A stretch of DNA of 64,000 bases from Clonostachys chloroleuca (lineage: Eukaryota > Ascomycota > Sordariomycetes > Hypocreales > Bionectriaceae), in the NCBI GenBank assembly GCA_037952775.1, contig JBANAY010000003.1, positions 3,224,001-3,288,000 on the forward strand, in the 5' to 3' direction. The translations under genes were made by a program, and so were the position numbers. Each line of letters opens with the position of its first letter. Position 1 is the stretch's first letter. The notes under the pieces were generated by a model that was not told the origin of the DNA, ran no database searches, and was given only the letters and a program-made list of their open reading frames with translations. Positions 23,040 through 34,960 of this stretch are shown piece by piece.

Positions 23040-24586
23040 CTATGAGTTGACGGCAAGACATGATTCTAATACGCCGTCGATCATATCCATGTCGTGCACA
23101 TCTGTCCCATCCCACCAAGGCTCAGAGTCGATATCCATAGGGTCTGGGCCCCCATTTGAGGGCCCGTTCGGAAGCTCAAACACTTCGTGCCCATCGACGT
23201 TTGAGGTGTACCAATCGTGGCCATTGCTGATAGGTTCTTCGTCATCAACCCATGTGTAGTCGGTCCAATTTTCCAACTCGCCTTCACGGTATCCAGACAT
23301 GACTCCTACCATAAGGAGTGGGAAGGAGGACATCCCGGTGTCTCCCATCTCCAGAGATAATCGTAGATCCGCCATACTAAGTGGTCCCCGTTCCCTGGCA
23401 GCCTTGGATTCCACAGGAAGGAGCCCATTCTTATCACGGGTGAGCTTGCCATGTTGGGCCATATCCTCTTCTTCATTGAGCTGCTTCCTGTATTGGCGGG
23501 TTTGGACCCAGGTTGTGCCAACGCCAAACCCTGCGCTACCCGCCTCACCTGGCCCGTTACTCCGGGTACGGCTGAATATTTGGTTCAGGACCTCCTTGAT
23601 GAAAGTTTCGGTTGCGACGGAAATGAATTGTGCCGCATCAGCAGCATGGCCACTTACGAGACCAGCTTCGTAGCAGAAAGGCATCATGCGACCACCAATC
23701 ATTCCGACATCGGGGAACTCACCCGACTCCACAGCCAATGGTTGAGCGAACCTCTTCCTGATTTCGAGATCCAAGTCTATCACGGTTGTCAGTAGTGGCG
23801 GGAAATCTTCCTAAAGAAGGCAACGTACTCATATTATTTAACACGCCTGCGCTTGCAGGCACTTCACTAGCCGCAGATGGCCTCCGACGAGACTCCATGA
23901 AGACGCTGACCATGCTCTCATGAGGATCAAACTTTGGGACATCGGTGTTAGCAAGAGACTGTATTGTGAAACTGCGCAGTGCGAGAGACCAACATCGTTC
24001 TGAGCAAGATCTTTTACCCGGCGACGATCTCGGGCAGGCAACAACATGACCTCGCCCTTGAGCCTCCGCTCGGCTGCATCACCAGTAACTGGCTTGATTC
24101 CAGTAGGAACAACAGGTTTGTCGTTTGCGCTGACCCAGGGCGCAGGGCCCTGGTCAGGCATCTCCCGAGTAAGGTTTCCATGGATGGCCTCCAGCAGCTG
24201 GTTGTGCAAATGGACCTTTTCTCCATTGGGACTGTCCAGTATTGGGTCGATCCGTTCAGAGTATTCCGCCTGGTTAAGGCGACCTGTCCAGCAAGTAAGC
24301 TACAAGAATAAATGGAAATATAGTTGACGGCCATTGGATCAGCCATACCGCAGAAAAATTCGCCAATTGTTTCCTTGTATGATATCCATTGTTCGGGGTT
24401 GATAGCCGCTTTTAGGGCGGTATAGAGCGGTTCTAAATCAATGCGCGCCGGGATAATCTGGCTGGACTTCGTAGTTTTTTGAATCCCAGCCCCGGAGACA
24501 GTAATGGTTTTCGTCGCAAGCGTCGGGGTCGCGATATTGATGGACGGGCGGCTCAAAGCCGCGGGGTTGATGTCGATATCGGGCAT
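23040..24586 (-). CDS. ada1: SAGA complex subunit Ada1/Hfi1
   Basis: Four exons are inferred: 24586-24349, 24283-24018, 23958-23829 and 23776-23040, giving 456 aa in one frame. Ada1 is a core structural subunit of the SAGA coactivator and pairs through its histone fold with Taf12. The SAGA-Tad1 signature starts near residue 48 ([21 protein letters not shown]), continues [16 protein letters not shown] and [20 protein letters not shown], and includes [10 protein letters not shown]. The histone-fold part is [19 protein letters not shown] followed by [15 protein letters not shown] and [12 protein letters not shown]. The C-terminus is acidic ([19 protein letters not shown]). The second intron (23959-24017, donor GTAAAA) is the least certain junction; the other two give clean family-matching joins. 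Confidence 0.9.
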
Positions 24587-25196
24587 CGCGTTTGATACGG
24601 TGGTTGTCTATTTCAAGGGGTTCGCAGGCAGACGAATGGGGCGACAGCGTCGCGTGCGGTGGAACGGCACTGCACGACGCGGAGGGATAACCATGAGATC
24701 AGATACTGGAAACGAGTGTCGGAGGTCAATGCGATTGCAATTCTACACTTAGTTCGATGATGCGGGCATCCTGCGGCCGTGGTTTTGATGGCGACTGTTG
24801 CGCAGCTGGCGTACAAAGAAGTGTGATAGGATGCTTTGAGGTCGGAATTTTACCGAGACCACACGGACAGGCGAAGAGAGAGGCCCAGGAGTCTGGACGC
24901 GAGTACCCGGTACCTGCAAGTGTGCGCTGTCACTGCGGTGGGGCTAGGTCTCTTTTACTTATCAACTCTGAGGGGCATTTTCAGTGCTGGCGCTACAAAT
25001 ACTCAACCACCATCCCAGAAACAGCCCCTCGAGTCGCGTCTAGCGCGTTGTAGGTTACCACCACTATCAGCAGGAGCTACACCCAGAGCGCTTAACTCCT
25101 CTCCAGACCTTGCTATATCTTCGCCGAGAATTTGCGTTCTTTCCAGCCGAAGAGTGTTTGCGGGTCGCTGCTAGACTTGCTTGCGATCATGCAGCG
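24587..25196. promoter_or_regulatory. Divergent promoter region, ADA1/SPC98
   Basis: About 610 bp between two divergently transcribed genes; both promoters must lie here. No strong motif picked out. Confidence 0.5.
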
Positions 25197-27867
25197 ATGC
25201 CACCTCCCGACCGCGTCACCAATGCTATCGACAATTTGATATCGCATCTTATCCCACGAGACCCCCGCGAAGACGAGAGCGCTGCGCAAGAACGGCACGA
25301 TGCTTGCTTTGAGCTTGCGCGAAACCTCATTACTAGGTAGCATATATCGGCCTCTCTAGACCACTGCCAAATACTAACTGAACCTCAGCCCGGCCACTCC
25401 TGTCTCCGCCGACGTAAACCATGCCTCTGACCTCATAAAACGAAAGCTTATCCAGACCAATCCTGGGCAGGCTCTGAGGTTTTCTAATCTCTACTCTAGA
25501 CTTCTGGCTCTGCCTGTCCTCGACAACAAGTGGGCAATTCTATATCTGCTTTACCAACTGGCCGACTCTCCAGATCCCAACGAGCCTTTGCCCTTGAGCC
25601 CTGTGAAGCCCTCAGCCCCTAACTATCGCGACGCAATAAAGAAACATGGACGAGAACGTGCAAAGCCAGCTGCCGCGTCAAAACCCGAGGAGCAGCAGTT
25701 CAAGGACGCCTTTCAACCTGAAGGCTTAAAACAGCTTCCCGCAAAAGAAGCGATCCAGAGCAGCGACGAAAGGCCCTCGAATGCCGAATCCCCAAAGCGA
25801 GATGTATCTCTTAAATCAACTCTGCTAGCTAGGAACTATGCGGCTGTTGACCCCCCTGAGCATGCTATCCTTCGCGATCTTCCATTCACATTTCAAGGCG
25901 TCTCTTCGACAACGCTGCCATTTACAAAGCAAGACACGCTCCAACTTCCGCCATCATTACCTCTACCTTTGGTGTCTCTGCTTCACACACTGGCGGAGCC
26001 CTCTCTTCTCTACCGCCAGCTTGACCAGTACTGTAAAGCTTCGGCTCCGGGACAAAATGGACGGCCACTAGGACTCTTGGGACAAAGCTTGCAGGCGGCC
26101 ATAGGCACTGAGCTTCGATCATACTTGACTCTCATCGCAACACTGGAGGCGCAGATTCGCAAGGCTCTTTCGACTATGGACGAATCCGCACCTTGTGGAG
26201 GGATCGGCAAAGCAGGGGTGACCTTGAAGAGATGCGTGATCTGGACACGGGAGGCTACCATGGGCCTAAGACTGATGAGTCTGATTGCCGAGGAGTCAGG
26301 AAACAAAAAGGGCGGCCAGCTAATATCCCTTATACATTCCTTTTCCTCATCACATGGAGACCCAGTTGTGGCTGCCTTTGCGGAGAGGTTGCTAGCTAAT
26401 TTCACCCGGCCATTCTACGACTTCTTACGGCACTGGATCTACGATGGCGAGTTGTCTGATCCATATCTCGAGTTCTTTGTCCGGGAAAAAAGTTCTGATA
26501 AGAGCTCGGCTAAGGGGAAAATGGTGGGGAATGTGTGGGAAGACAAGTATGAACTGGACGAGGGTATGATTCCTAGTATCATCACTCAGGACTTTGCGCA
26601 AAAGGTCTTTTTGATTGGAAAGTCTCTCAATTTTATTCGCCACAGCTGCGGCGACTCGCTTTGGGTCGAAGACTACTCCAAGGGTGCCTCGAAAGAACTT
26701 CGATACGGGGATACAGCCACCCTTGAGGCATGGATTGATGAGGCTTACAAGACGACGATGAAACGTCTGATCGATCTGATGGCCAACAAGTTCCATCTAT
26801 TCCAGCACTTGCAGGCCTTGAAGGACTATATTCTTCTCGGACAAGGAGACTTCATTGCCTTATTGATGGAGTCGCTCGCTCCAAATTTAGATCGACCCGC
26901 TGGTGCCCAGTACCGCCACACTCTGACCGCTCAGCTAGAGGATGCTATTCGCGGATCCAATGCTCAGCACGATTCCCCAGAAGTTCTTCGTCGCCTGGAC
27001 GCCAGAATGCTACAGTTATCCCACGGCGACATCGGGTGGGATTGCTTTACTCTGGAGTACAAGATCGATGCACCTGTCGATGTTGTGGTCACCGAGTGGG
27101 GAAACAGGCAGTACCTCAAGGTGTTCAACTTCCTTTGGCGGATCAAACGGGTCGAGTTCGCACTCCTTTCCACGTGGAGGAAATGCATGACAGGTGCTCG
27201 CGGTGTTCTCCAGAATCCCGACCCAGTGGTCACGCAGACATGGAAATCCACACGCGGTGTGCTGGCGGAGATGATCCACTTCGTAGGGCAGCTGCAATAC
27301 TACATCCTTTTCGAGGTCATTGAGTCGTCGTGGGACGAGCTTCAGAAACGGATCCGGAATGATAACTGCACCCTTGACGATATAATCAAGGCGCACACGA
27401 ACTTTCTGAACGACATCACCCACAAGGGTCTCCTCGGCCCAAAGAGACAACACCCTGGTATCAACGAAAGCGACCGGGCATCGTACTTGTCGCAGCTTAG
27501 CGATATGCTCAAGTTCATGCTCGCTTACCGCGACTCGGTCGACGGGCTCTGGAGCTGGAGTGTTTCTGACTTTACCCGCCTCCAGGAGGCTGATGTTCGG
27601 ACCACGACCCGGCACGATGTCGACGATGCGTTTGGTTCACAAGATAATGTCGCCTCGGAATTCCCCGTCCTCCAGGAACGGTTGAAGCACCTGGGGACGT
27701 CGTTCCGCTCCAGACTACAGTTCCTCCTAGGAGATTTGGCTTACCAGCCGGATGTGGACCTCAGGTTCTTGGGTGTGGCTATGAATTTCAACGATGTATA
27801 CCAACCAATGAGGAGGCGGAGCAAGACATCGCAATCTGGGACTGCAGCGAACACATCGAAGGGGTAG
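25197..27867 (+). CDS. spc98: Gamma-tubulin complex component 3 (Spc98/GCP3)
   Basis: Exons 25197-25336 and 25389-27867 give 872 aa, the usual fungal GCP3 length. GCP3 forms the gamma-tubulin small complex with GCP2 and nucleates microtubules at spindle pole bodies. The N-terminal part has a short helical domain (RFSNLYSRLLALPVLDNKW, ILYLLYQLADS). The core starts near residue 204 with AILRDLPFTFQGVSSTTLPF, typical of GCP3. The GRIP1 region includes RPFYDFLRHWIYDGELSDPY and EFFV (about 385-405). The GRIP2 region includes FNFLWRIKRVEFALLSTW and HFVGQLQYYILFEVIESSWD. GCP2 is the alternative, but the FQG start of the core favours GCP3. The 52-bp intron splits the Ser codon between NLIT and PATPV. 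Confidence 0.94.
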
Positions 27868-30800
27868 ATTGTAAAATGACGGTGCTTGATTTTTCCCGAG
27901 GTGCCGTATGACAGTATGATTAATGAATGAGACTGGTGCCTTTTCTTGTAAACAGTGCATAGGATCTTCGCTGAGCGCCAAGTGAAATTTCAACGTGAAG
28001 CCAATAGCTTGACAGCTGGAAACGCCGCGGTGAAACCATTACTTGAACGTGACGTTATACCTATAACAGCGAAGCCGCTTCTCAGCACTGTCCTGTTACG
28101 AGGACCTGCAGACGCAGTTGTTTCAAGCCCAACCTCGGTGGGGACGAAAAAGATCTGTCAGAAAAGATGTGACAAGATTGGGATGCCGGGACAAAGCTTG
28201 GTTCCCAACGCAGTTTCCCATGCTGCAGGAAACACAACACCCAAGAAGGTCCCCCATGAAACGTAGGTGTATGTATACGCGGGGCGGCCTGCATGGTTGG
28301 ACAATGGGTGGCTGCCGGAGTGAGCAAAGTTGGGCTGGGCGGCCGCATGGATGGGCGAGTTTGGACCGGTTTTAAGAGTGCATCTTGGTACCTGACATTA
28401 GCACCACATGCATCATGCCGGTCCACGGTGTCAGCTCCTGCCGTGGGCGGTTCGACCACGACCTGTCTGAGTTGGAAGGATATCACATCGGAATGTGACC
28501 GATCGCCAGGACGGTCAGCCCAAGTAGCCCGTATCGAGAGCTCGCTTGCGTTGGGCCGAGACACGATTGGGCTATTTTCCTGGCGAGAGAGCGTCTGTTA
28601 AGGTTTGGTGTTGCTTGTTTACTATCAGACGCCCCCTCCCCCACGGCTGCGATTCCCACGTATGTACATTTCTCTGCCAAGACTTGGGCGAGTTCCTTGG
28701 ATGCGCCGTCCCGACTGAGCCGTGACAACGTGGCAGGCCCAGCAGATACATCTTCTCCATGCATGCCACGATGGAGATCCTCCGAGTAATCTTTTTTTGT
28801 GGCGCCGATGCTGTGACACGGCTGGAAGATTGGTATTTATTTATATGTATGTGTGTCCAATGTTGTTGACTGTGTACCTGACAGGAGGTGCTCCGCTCCG
28901 ATTCAACCTGGTCCCAGCCCGACGGGTGGGCGTTTGGGTGCATGAAGGGTGGGATTGGGACCGGGATCTTGCGAGATTGGGGTCTCGCTGCTTCCTTTTG
29001 GCTCCTGTTCAGCTCTGATGCTACCTGTGTGACGTGACAGCACATTGGTGCATCTTGGTTTTGCCGGCCGCTGCGTATGTAGTCAGAGAGAGAGTGCTTG
29101 GAAAGCATTTGCCCAGACAGAAGGGCCTCTCGCTAAATCAAACTGCTTACCCGTCTGATGGCCGACCTGGTAGCACCGACCGCGCCATTTCGTCGGAGGA
29201 TGACTACCTATTCATGGCATGGGAGGGCGTGGAGGCAGCAAATGGGATGGGTTATACTACGCACCATTACCTTGGGTAAGAAATATAAGCTCCAACTTGG
29301 AAACAGGCACCGGATGGAGAGGCCGTCACACATGCTCCCCCCCTGCAGTTTGATCTCCACGAATAGGAAATCCCCACAGTGGAAGACGCCGCCCCCTGGC
29401 CTGGCGTGTAGGGTGTTGACCCGTGTCGAACCTGACTGGATGGTTGCTGGCCACTGAGCTGATGTTGAACCTGTGCCATTATGAGGATTCAACGCTTGGG
29501 CAGTATCACAATGGATTGTGGGCTGCTCTGCACATCGGCTGTCTCTAAGTGGCTCGGGGGCAGGAAGCGAGAACAGTAGGATCAATATTGGCGAACCAAT
29601 TGGCTGGTGAGTCCTTCCATGGAGCATATTACTCGATTCTGGTTCCTAGGCCCGTGGCAAATGGCATCAAGGGACAGTCCTTGGTAAACGGGCCGGTCTC
29701 ACGGAAATGTCAGACCTAGGTACTGCCTGGGACCTTGCAGACGCGGGCTACCCGGATATGTGTTGGCTCCTACAGCTTTCATGGCCTTATCCGCTGTGTA
29801 TTACTCGTGCGGCAACGACAGGAAAAGGAAATATCGAACCCCGCCTGACAATGGACAAGGCACTGGGGGAATGTCCGGAAATTGGAGCCGTCATGCATCG
29901 GGTCCCGAACATTGCCAGTGATTCTCCTCTGGCTCCACGATCGTGCGTCGGGTCTTTTAGGGGTAGCTGGTCGTTTGTTCCCTCGTTCGCCTTGTCAAGC
30001 TGTATTTTTGGCCCCCCTCCCCAGATCCACAGTCATTTTGGATGCCCTTCTGGAACGCTTCGCTCAGGACCAGGCCATGTTCAAGAGGGCACCACAAAAG
30101 CCCAAGGGGTGTCTCAAGTGGTGCTGCAAGTCCCCACCGGCCCCTGCGGCGCTCTGCATACGGTTAGGCTCGCGCTGAGTGTCCTGTAGTAGCTTGTTGG
30201 GTTGAGTTGATGTGGTGAAGTGCTGGCTTGGTTGCTGTCTCTGTTTTCCGGTGAACAGATCCCCCTGTCAAGATATCGATGCCTAGGTTGTTGGCAGCCG
30301 GCTTGCCCGCCTGGGACATTCCCGTTGATTCTATTCTCTCCTTCCTTTGGTCCTTGGCCAGCCAGTCAATCGTTCAATTAAGTCAGGGACTAGGCCTGGG
30401 GGCTGGGGCTGGCGTGACGGCGGCCCTCCCGTAGTGCCCGCGCGCGCTTCTTCATTTAGCTTCCCATTCTCATTGGCGACAGCCTCCCTTTCTAGTATCA
30501 CCGCTAAACCCGTATTCATTTCCCCCAAAGAATTACTTGGCTAGCCAGCGTTGTACGGGGTACGCAGGCAGGCTTCTTACGCTGCTGTGCGTGCTTGTGC
30601 CTGGCCTTCCCCAAGCTTGTCTCATAGCTAAGGGCGCGTATCCGCCCGTGTTTGTCGCAAAGGGGTGCATGCTTGCGTTTCTCGGAAAGGCTGCCTCCAG
30701 AGCCACAAGCAAAGTCAAAACGGCGGTGACATGGTAGAGACGCCTCTTGGAGGGGATGACGTGGGGAGAGTCTGACTTGGTTTGTCTCCCTTCTGCTCGG

Positions 30801-32317
30801 TGTCAGTCCTCAGGCAGCTACCAAGGCAGGCAGACGGTGCGACGCACAACGATTGTGAATGGCAATGCTACGTTGGATTGCAGCCAGCCGTGAATAACTA
30901 ACAATAGACACTATTTCTGAGGCGATAAGCCCTGGCGGTGGAGTGGCACCAAACCTCCATCCCACCAGCCCTGTAGGCAGACTAGTGGGAATGGATAGGA
31001 TAACACTTGACCAACAAATCACTAATTGCTTTTTGCTACACGCATCCTGCGGCAGTGGTTTACAGCTCATCTTCTCTCACCACTGCTCAAAGTTGCCTCG
31101 TTTCTTGGGTAGCACCCCGGGCTACCTAGGCACATGCTGCATAGATGCCTATTGCTACATGCAACTTATGAGGCCCCCTTTGGCTGCATGCTGTGAACCT
31201 TACTCGCCATTTACCCCGGGCGGGCCACGATATGCGCCCCGTTGGGTGCAAGAGAGAATCGTCCAAACCCTGAATGCAATGCCAGCAACCTTGATCGTGA
31301 TGGGGTCGGGGCTGTCTTGGCCATCCCTCACTCGTCGTCGCCTCCTTGCCGGGTCAGCTCACCCAATAGCCCGGTTGCGTGTGGTAGGCAGAAACGAGGC
31401 CGCTGATGACGACTAAGCGGCCGGCATCGTGTCTTGGAGCTCGCCTTTGCCAGGCATTGGGATGCCAGAAACCTCTTGACGGCAAATACCAACCCCGGAC
31501 TACCCACTCCCAGCAGCGTTTCCGTCCTAGCACCAGGCTTGGGCAGGCTACTAACATCCCGCCATGCAACCAGGCGGTACGTACAGGGCGTGTTCTGACG
31601 AGGCGACGCAGCGCTGATAGTGAGACATCCAACTTTCCCCAGGTTTTCGGTCGTGTTTTCCCTCCCCCAGCTCGCCTCAGAGCTGCCCATGTAATACATC
31701 CTGCCGCCCTGCCCAGGCAGACTGTAGGGGGCTAGCGTTTCGGCCGATCCTCTAGCCAATTTCTGATCGTGTTTGCTACCTAATTACCAACCGGGCAAGT
31801 CAGCCAGGGAGAGAGAATGCTTTTTCTTTCCACTGGGGATATTTATGCATCCCTTTGATGTGCCCACGCCCTGCCCCACCCCCACCCTGCTCCCTCCTTC
31901 CTGGCTCTATCACCCTCTCTCGCCCTTGACTCTTGAAATGTGTGCCTCTGACCTTCAGCTCCCGGGCACCTCCCTCCCGCTTCTTTTTTTCCCATAAAGG
32001 CACCAGCTTCCTCCATCTCTGACACTTTGCCTCTTCCCCCACGACTTACCCAAACTCTTCCGATCACCCTCAGTACTCTTCAACACTTCCTTCCATAGCG
32101 ACTCGTTGTGTCTGATTCACTGCGATAACCTCGGCATCCCGAGCGAGAATATCATCTTCTCCATTCGCAACGTCAATCACCAAGAGGAGCTTCCTCACGT
32201 GAGCTATTGTAATGTAAGCTCAACCCTGACGATCAGCCGATTTTTCAATGGGACCTGTCCGTAACCCGGCATCTTTTTTTAGCACTCTGTATAACTCCTC
32301 AACTACTGGCCGCCAAC
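27868..32317. other. 4.4-kb gene-poor region
   Basis: No frame here shows a recognisable domain, although several exceed 100 codons (for example 29707-30189 + and 31328-31759 -). Composition is mixed and not AT-collapsed. 31860-32060 is strongly CT-rich on the plus strand, then a probable leader intron (donor GTGAGC at 32199 or GTAAGC at 32214, acceptor TTTTTTTAG ending 32282) leads to the small gene at 32318. I read most of this stretch as upstream control sequence plus leader of that gene. Confidence 0.5.
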
Positions 32318-32627
32318 ATGCCTGGCTTGAACCAAATCGTCTCGCCAGTTCCTCTGTCGCCAGCTCGACGAGAGACAAAGTTGACCTCCGGTGATCTCTA
32401 TGCCAGCCTCAACGCCCTTGCTTCCAAAGGCGACCGACGTCCCGGAAGCCCTCTGCAGGAGGAGTACGCTGTCCCGGCTCCTCCCCCACCAAGCCCGGTG
32501 AGCTTCAGGCCGGAGCACTGGCCTAATGCTCCCGCCCTCCGATAATTCCATCAACACTCGGCCATATTCGCAGATCGAATATGATGATGCGAGCACCTTT
32601 GTCAGAGTGACCGCTACGCTACAATGA
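32318..32627 (+). CDS. Small two-exon protein of unknown function (77 aa)
   Basis: Exon 1 is 32318-32497 (60 codons) and exon 2 is 32574-32627; the 76-bp intron starts GTGAGC and ends ATTCGCAG and keeps phase 0. The protein opens MPGLNQIVSPVPLSPARRET, has a middle part (SGDLYASLNALASKG), a proline run PAPPPPSP and ends IEYDDASTFVRVTATLQ. There is no signal peptide or membrane segment. The ATG has a good context (GCCAACATG). The CT-rich leader with its own probable intron, and the in-phase splice, argue that the gene is real. I do not recognise the family. SPVPLSPAR contains two Ser-Pro sites that could be proline-directed kinase targets. Reading through the intron instead gives a 75-aa variant. 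Confidence 0.65.
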
Positions 32628-34960
32628 AATGAGGCAGGGTCCAAATTTGGAAGCGTCAACGATGTATTATGTGATTTGTACACTTGGGCATTTAGATTGC
32701 ACAGGAGTCATTTTCTTTTCTTTTACTTTTTTTAATGTTGCAAGAGAGCCTTTTGACTCTCCTCTTTTGGAGTTTGGGGTTAGGACAAGCACGCAGGACA
32801 GGGCAAGGAAACAACGGATATTATTCAGTCATTCATATTAGGACAGCTCTGAGGCTGTGAAATTCCTAATAAAAAGGCATGCTCGGATGAGTCACTTCGG
32901 TGCTCCCGAGCTTTAATCACAATTTTCTTTCACATATTTCGAGCCCGCATTGCTGAACATGCAACATTGGAATCGTTTTCCTCTGCCAGAGTACGAGAGA
33001 AATCCGAGGCAATGGAAGATACCAACATTATCAATATTCAATAATTGGAACGGGAGTGAAGGCTCGGCTACCTAGGTTTGAATCTAGTTGTTTGAGGAGC
33101 CAACTATCAGTGATCATAGACTTGTGCCACCCAGTACATGTGCCCAGCCTAAGCCCCCAAAATTTAGAACAAGCGAGACACCGACGTAGACCCAACATTT
33201 TCACTGGACGGAATGACGACATATCCAGTGTTGCGCGACTGGCCGACTGGTTGATTAAACTGCCCAATGTCGAATGGCTAAATCCCCGTGAAGAGCTATG
33301 CTTGCCAGAGCCGAGGATGCAAAATGGCAAAAGCATATGATAAGAATCAGATATCATTCTAGGAACAATCTGCTATCAGTGCGCAACCGAGGAAGAGGTC
33401 TGTTCTGCTAGAGAATTAAGGGGACAGGAAAACCGGCATCCAGGTAGCCTATTACATCACATCGCAGTGGCAAGCGAGAATGCTACGCCATCATTTTCCA
33501 CGAGGCGAATATGCAAGGCATTGGGGAAAGCTGGTGATGCCTCGGGATGTCAACAGCTAAATACTATCCTACAAAACAATCTCACTAAAGGCTCTTTCTC
33601 ATCTCAAACCCGATCAATGATCATATAATCCGAGCTTACTTGCTTGTGATTTTCAAAGAACACCTCATGTACCTCGGCAGAGACCCTCGAAATAAATTGA
33701 AGAGAGGCTCCATCACTTACTCATTAATCAGATGTCGACTGCCTCAGCTTATACATCCATGCGAACAGTTAAATTGCTCAATGGCATGGTGTAAGTCATC
33801 ATAGGCTTTAAGCATCGAAGGATCTCATTGACCTCAGTTCGACGGTCATGCCGGCAGTTCAACTGCTCAAGCGTATGACGCCGTCTGTCACCATTGGCGA
33901 TGAGAACAAGGTGGGTTTTGTGAGGATAAAACATCTTCTGATTTTCACTCAGCTCCGGCTGTCACTAACTCTCTTTCTTGCGGGAGCATGGGATAACTTT
34001 ATATAGATTTCAAAGCTGCGGCCGCGTCATTTACGAAAAATAATAACAATAAAAATTATCGTGACTCATAAGGGACTTTTTTTTTTTTTTAACTCTATCT
34101 TTTGGAGTTTTACATGGTATTCTGCCTTTATTATGTTTAGTGTGAAGCTTGTGGTGTTTGGTGTTGACCACGACAGCTGAAACGGGCTCTCAATCCCTCT
34201 GCTCTAGCTACCTACTAAGCTAATTAGCTGGACTGCGACAGTCCATAGTTGCTCTCATAATCTGGCTATCTGGGCTGCCTAACAAATTGGTCTTACAAAA
34301 TTAGATAAGAGATTTCATGACGTGGTTTTTCAGGAATTTGATGACTACAGCTGTATGTGGGCGATGGGAGCTTTCCCCCACGTGCTATGCTGGGAGGGTG
34401 TGGTGGTCATCGGGGGTGGCCAACCACAGCGATCTAGGAGTACGCTATCAGGGAAGGGACAAAGAGCCTACCTTTTCGTAAGTGAGATGGCATCCATCCC
34501 AGTGTTTCTGGTGTGCGACCATTTCAATCTGGTGGTGTGGGCCTCGGCCTGCCTTCTTGGGCATGCCATTCCGTTGTGGGATTGATGGAGGAGGTGTCAG
34601 TTGAGACAAGGCCGATGGGGGTTTATTGGACACGCGTGAAAGTTGTCGCGAGTTACGAATGTGGATCTAACCACTTTACGCGCTCGCCAAACGCGATATC
34701 CACGATGATCCACCATCACGACGCGTTCAACTCCAAGGGCGCGTTTAATTGATATTGATGGAGCCCAGCCAACGCCGGTATTTTTCTGGGACATCCCAGC
34801 AAAAAACACTTTGGTTGTTGTTTCCCTCCCAACGCACAAGCATCAGCATTCCCCGCCAGCTCTTTCTTTCCAATTACTTTGTTCTTGCAGCACAATTGCC
34901 TCGTATATCATTGACCCGAATTCAAACAGAAACCTCCTCCACCAGCTCCTTCCTCCAAAG
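32628..34960. other. Intergenic region upstream of CDT1
   Basis: About 2.3 kb, AT-rich between 32880 and 34330, with a T14 run at 34077-34090. Frames such as 33056-33340 + have no known motif. The last 200 bp before CDT1 are pyrimidine-rich. Confidence 0.5.

Noticed and set aside
29707..30189. 160-codon plus-strand frame in the gene-poor region
   Set aside because: No domain, low-complexity composition unlike a folded protein, and overlapping frames nearby; likely chance.
31328..31759. 143-codon minus-strand frame
   Set aside because: Overlapped by a plus-strand frame of similar length and without family signature.
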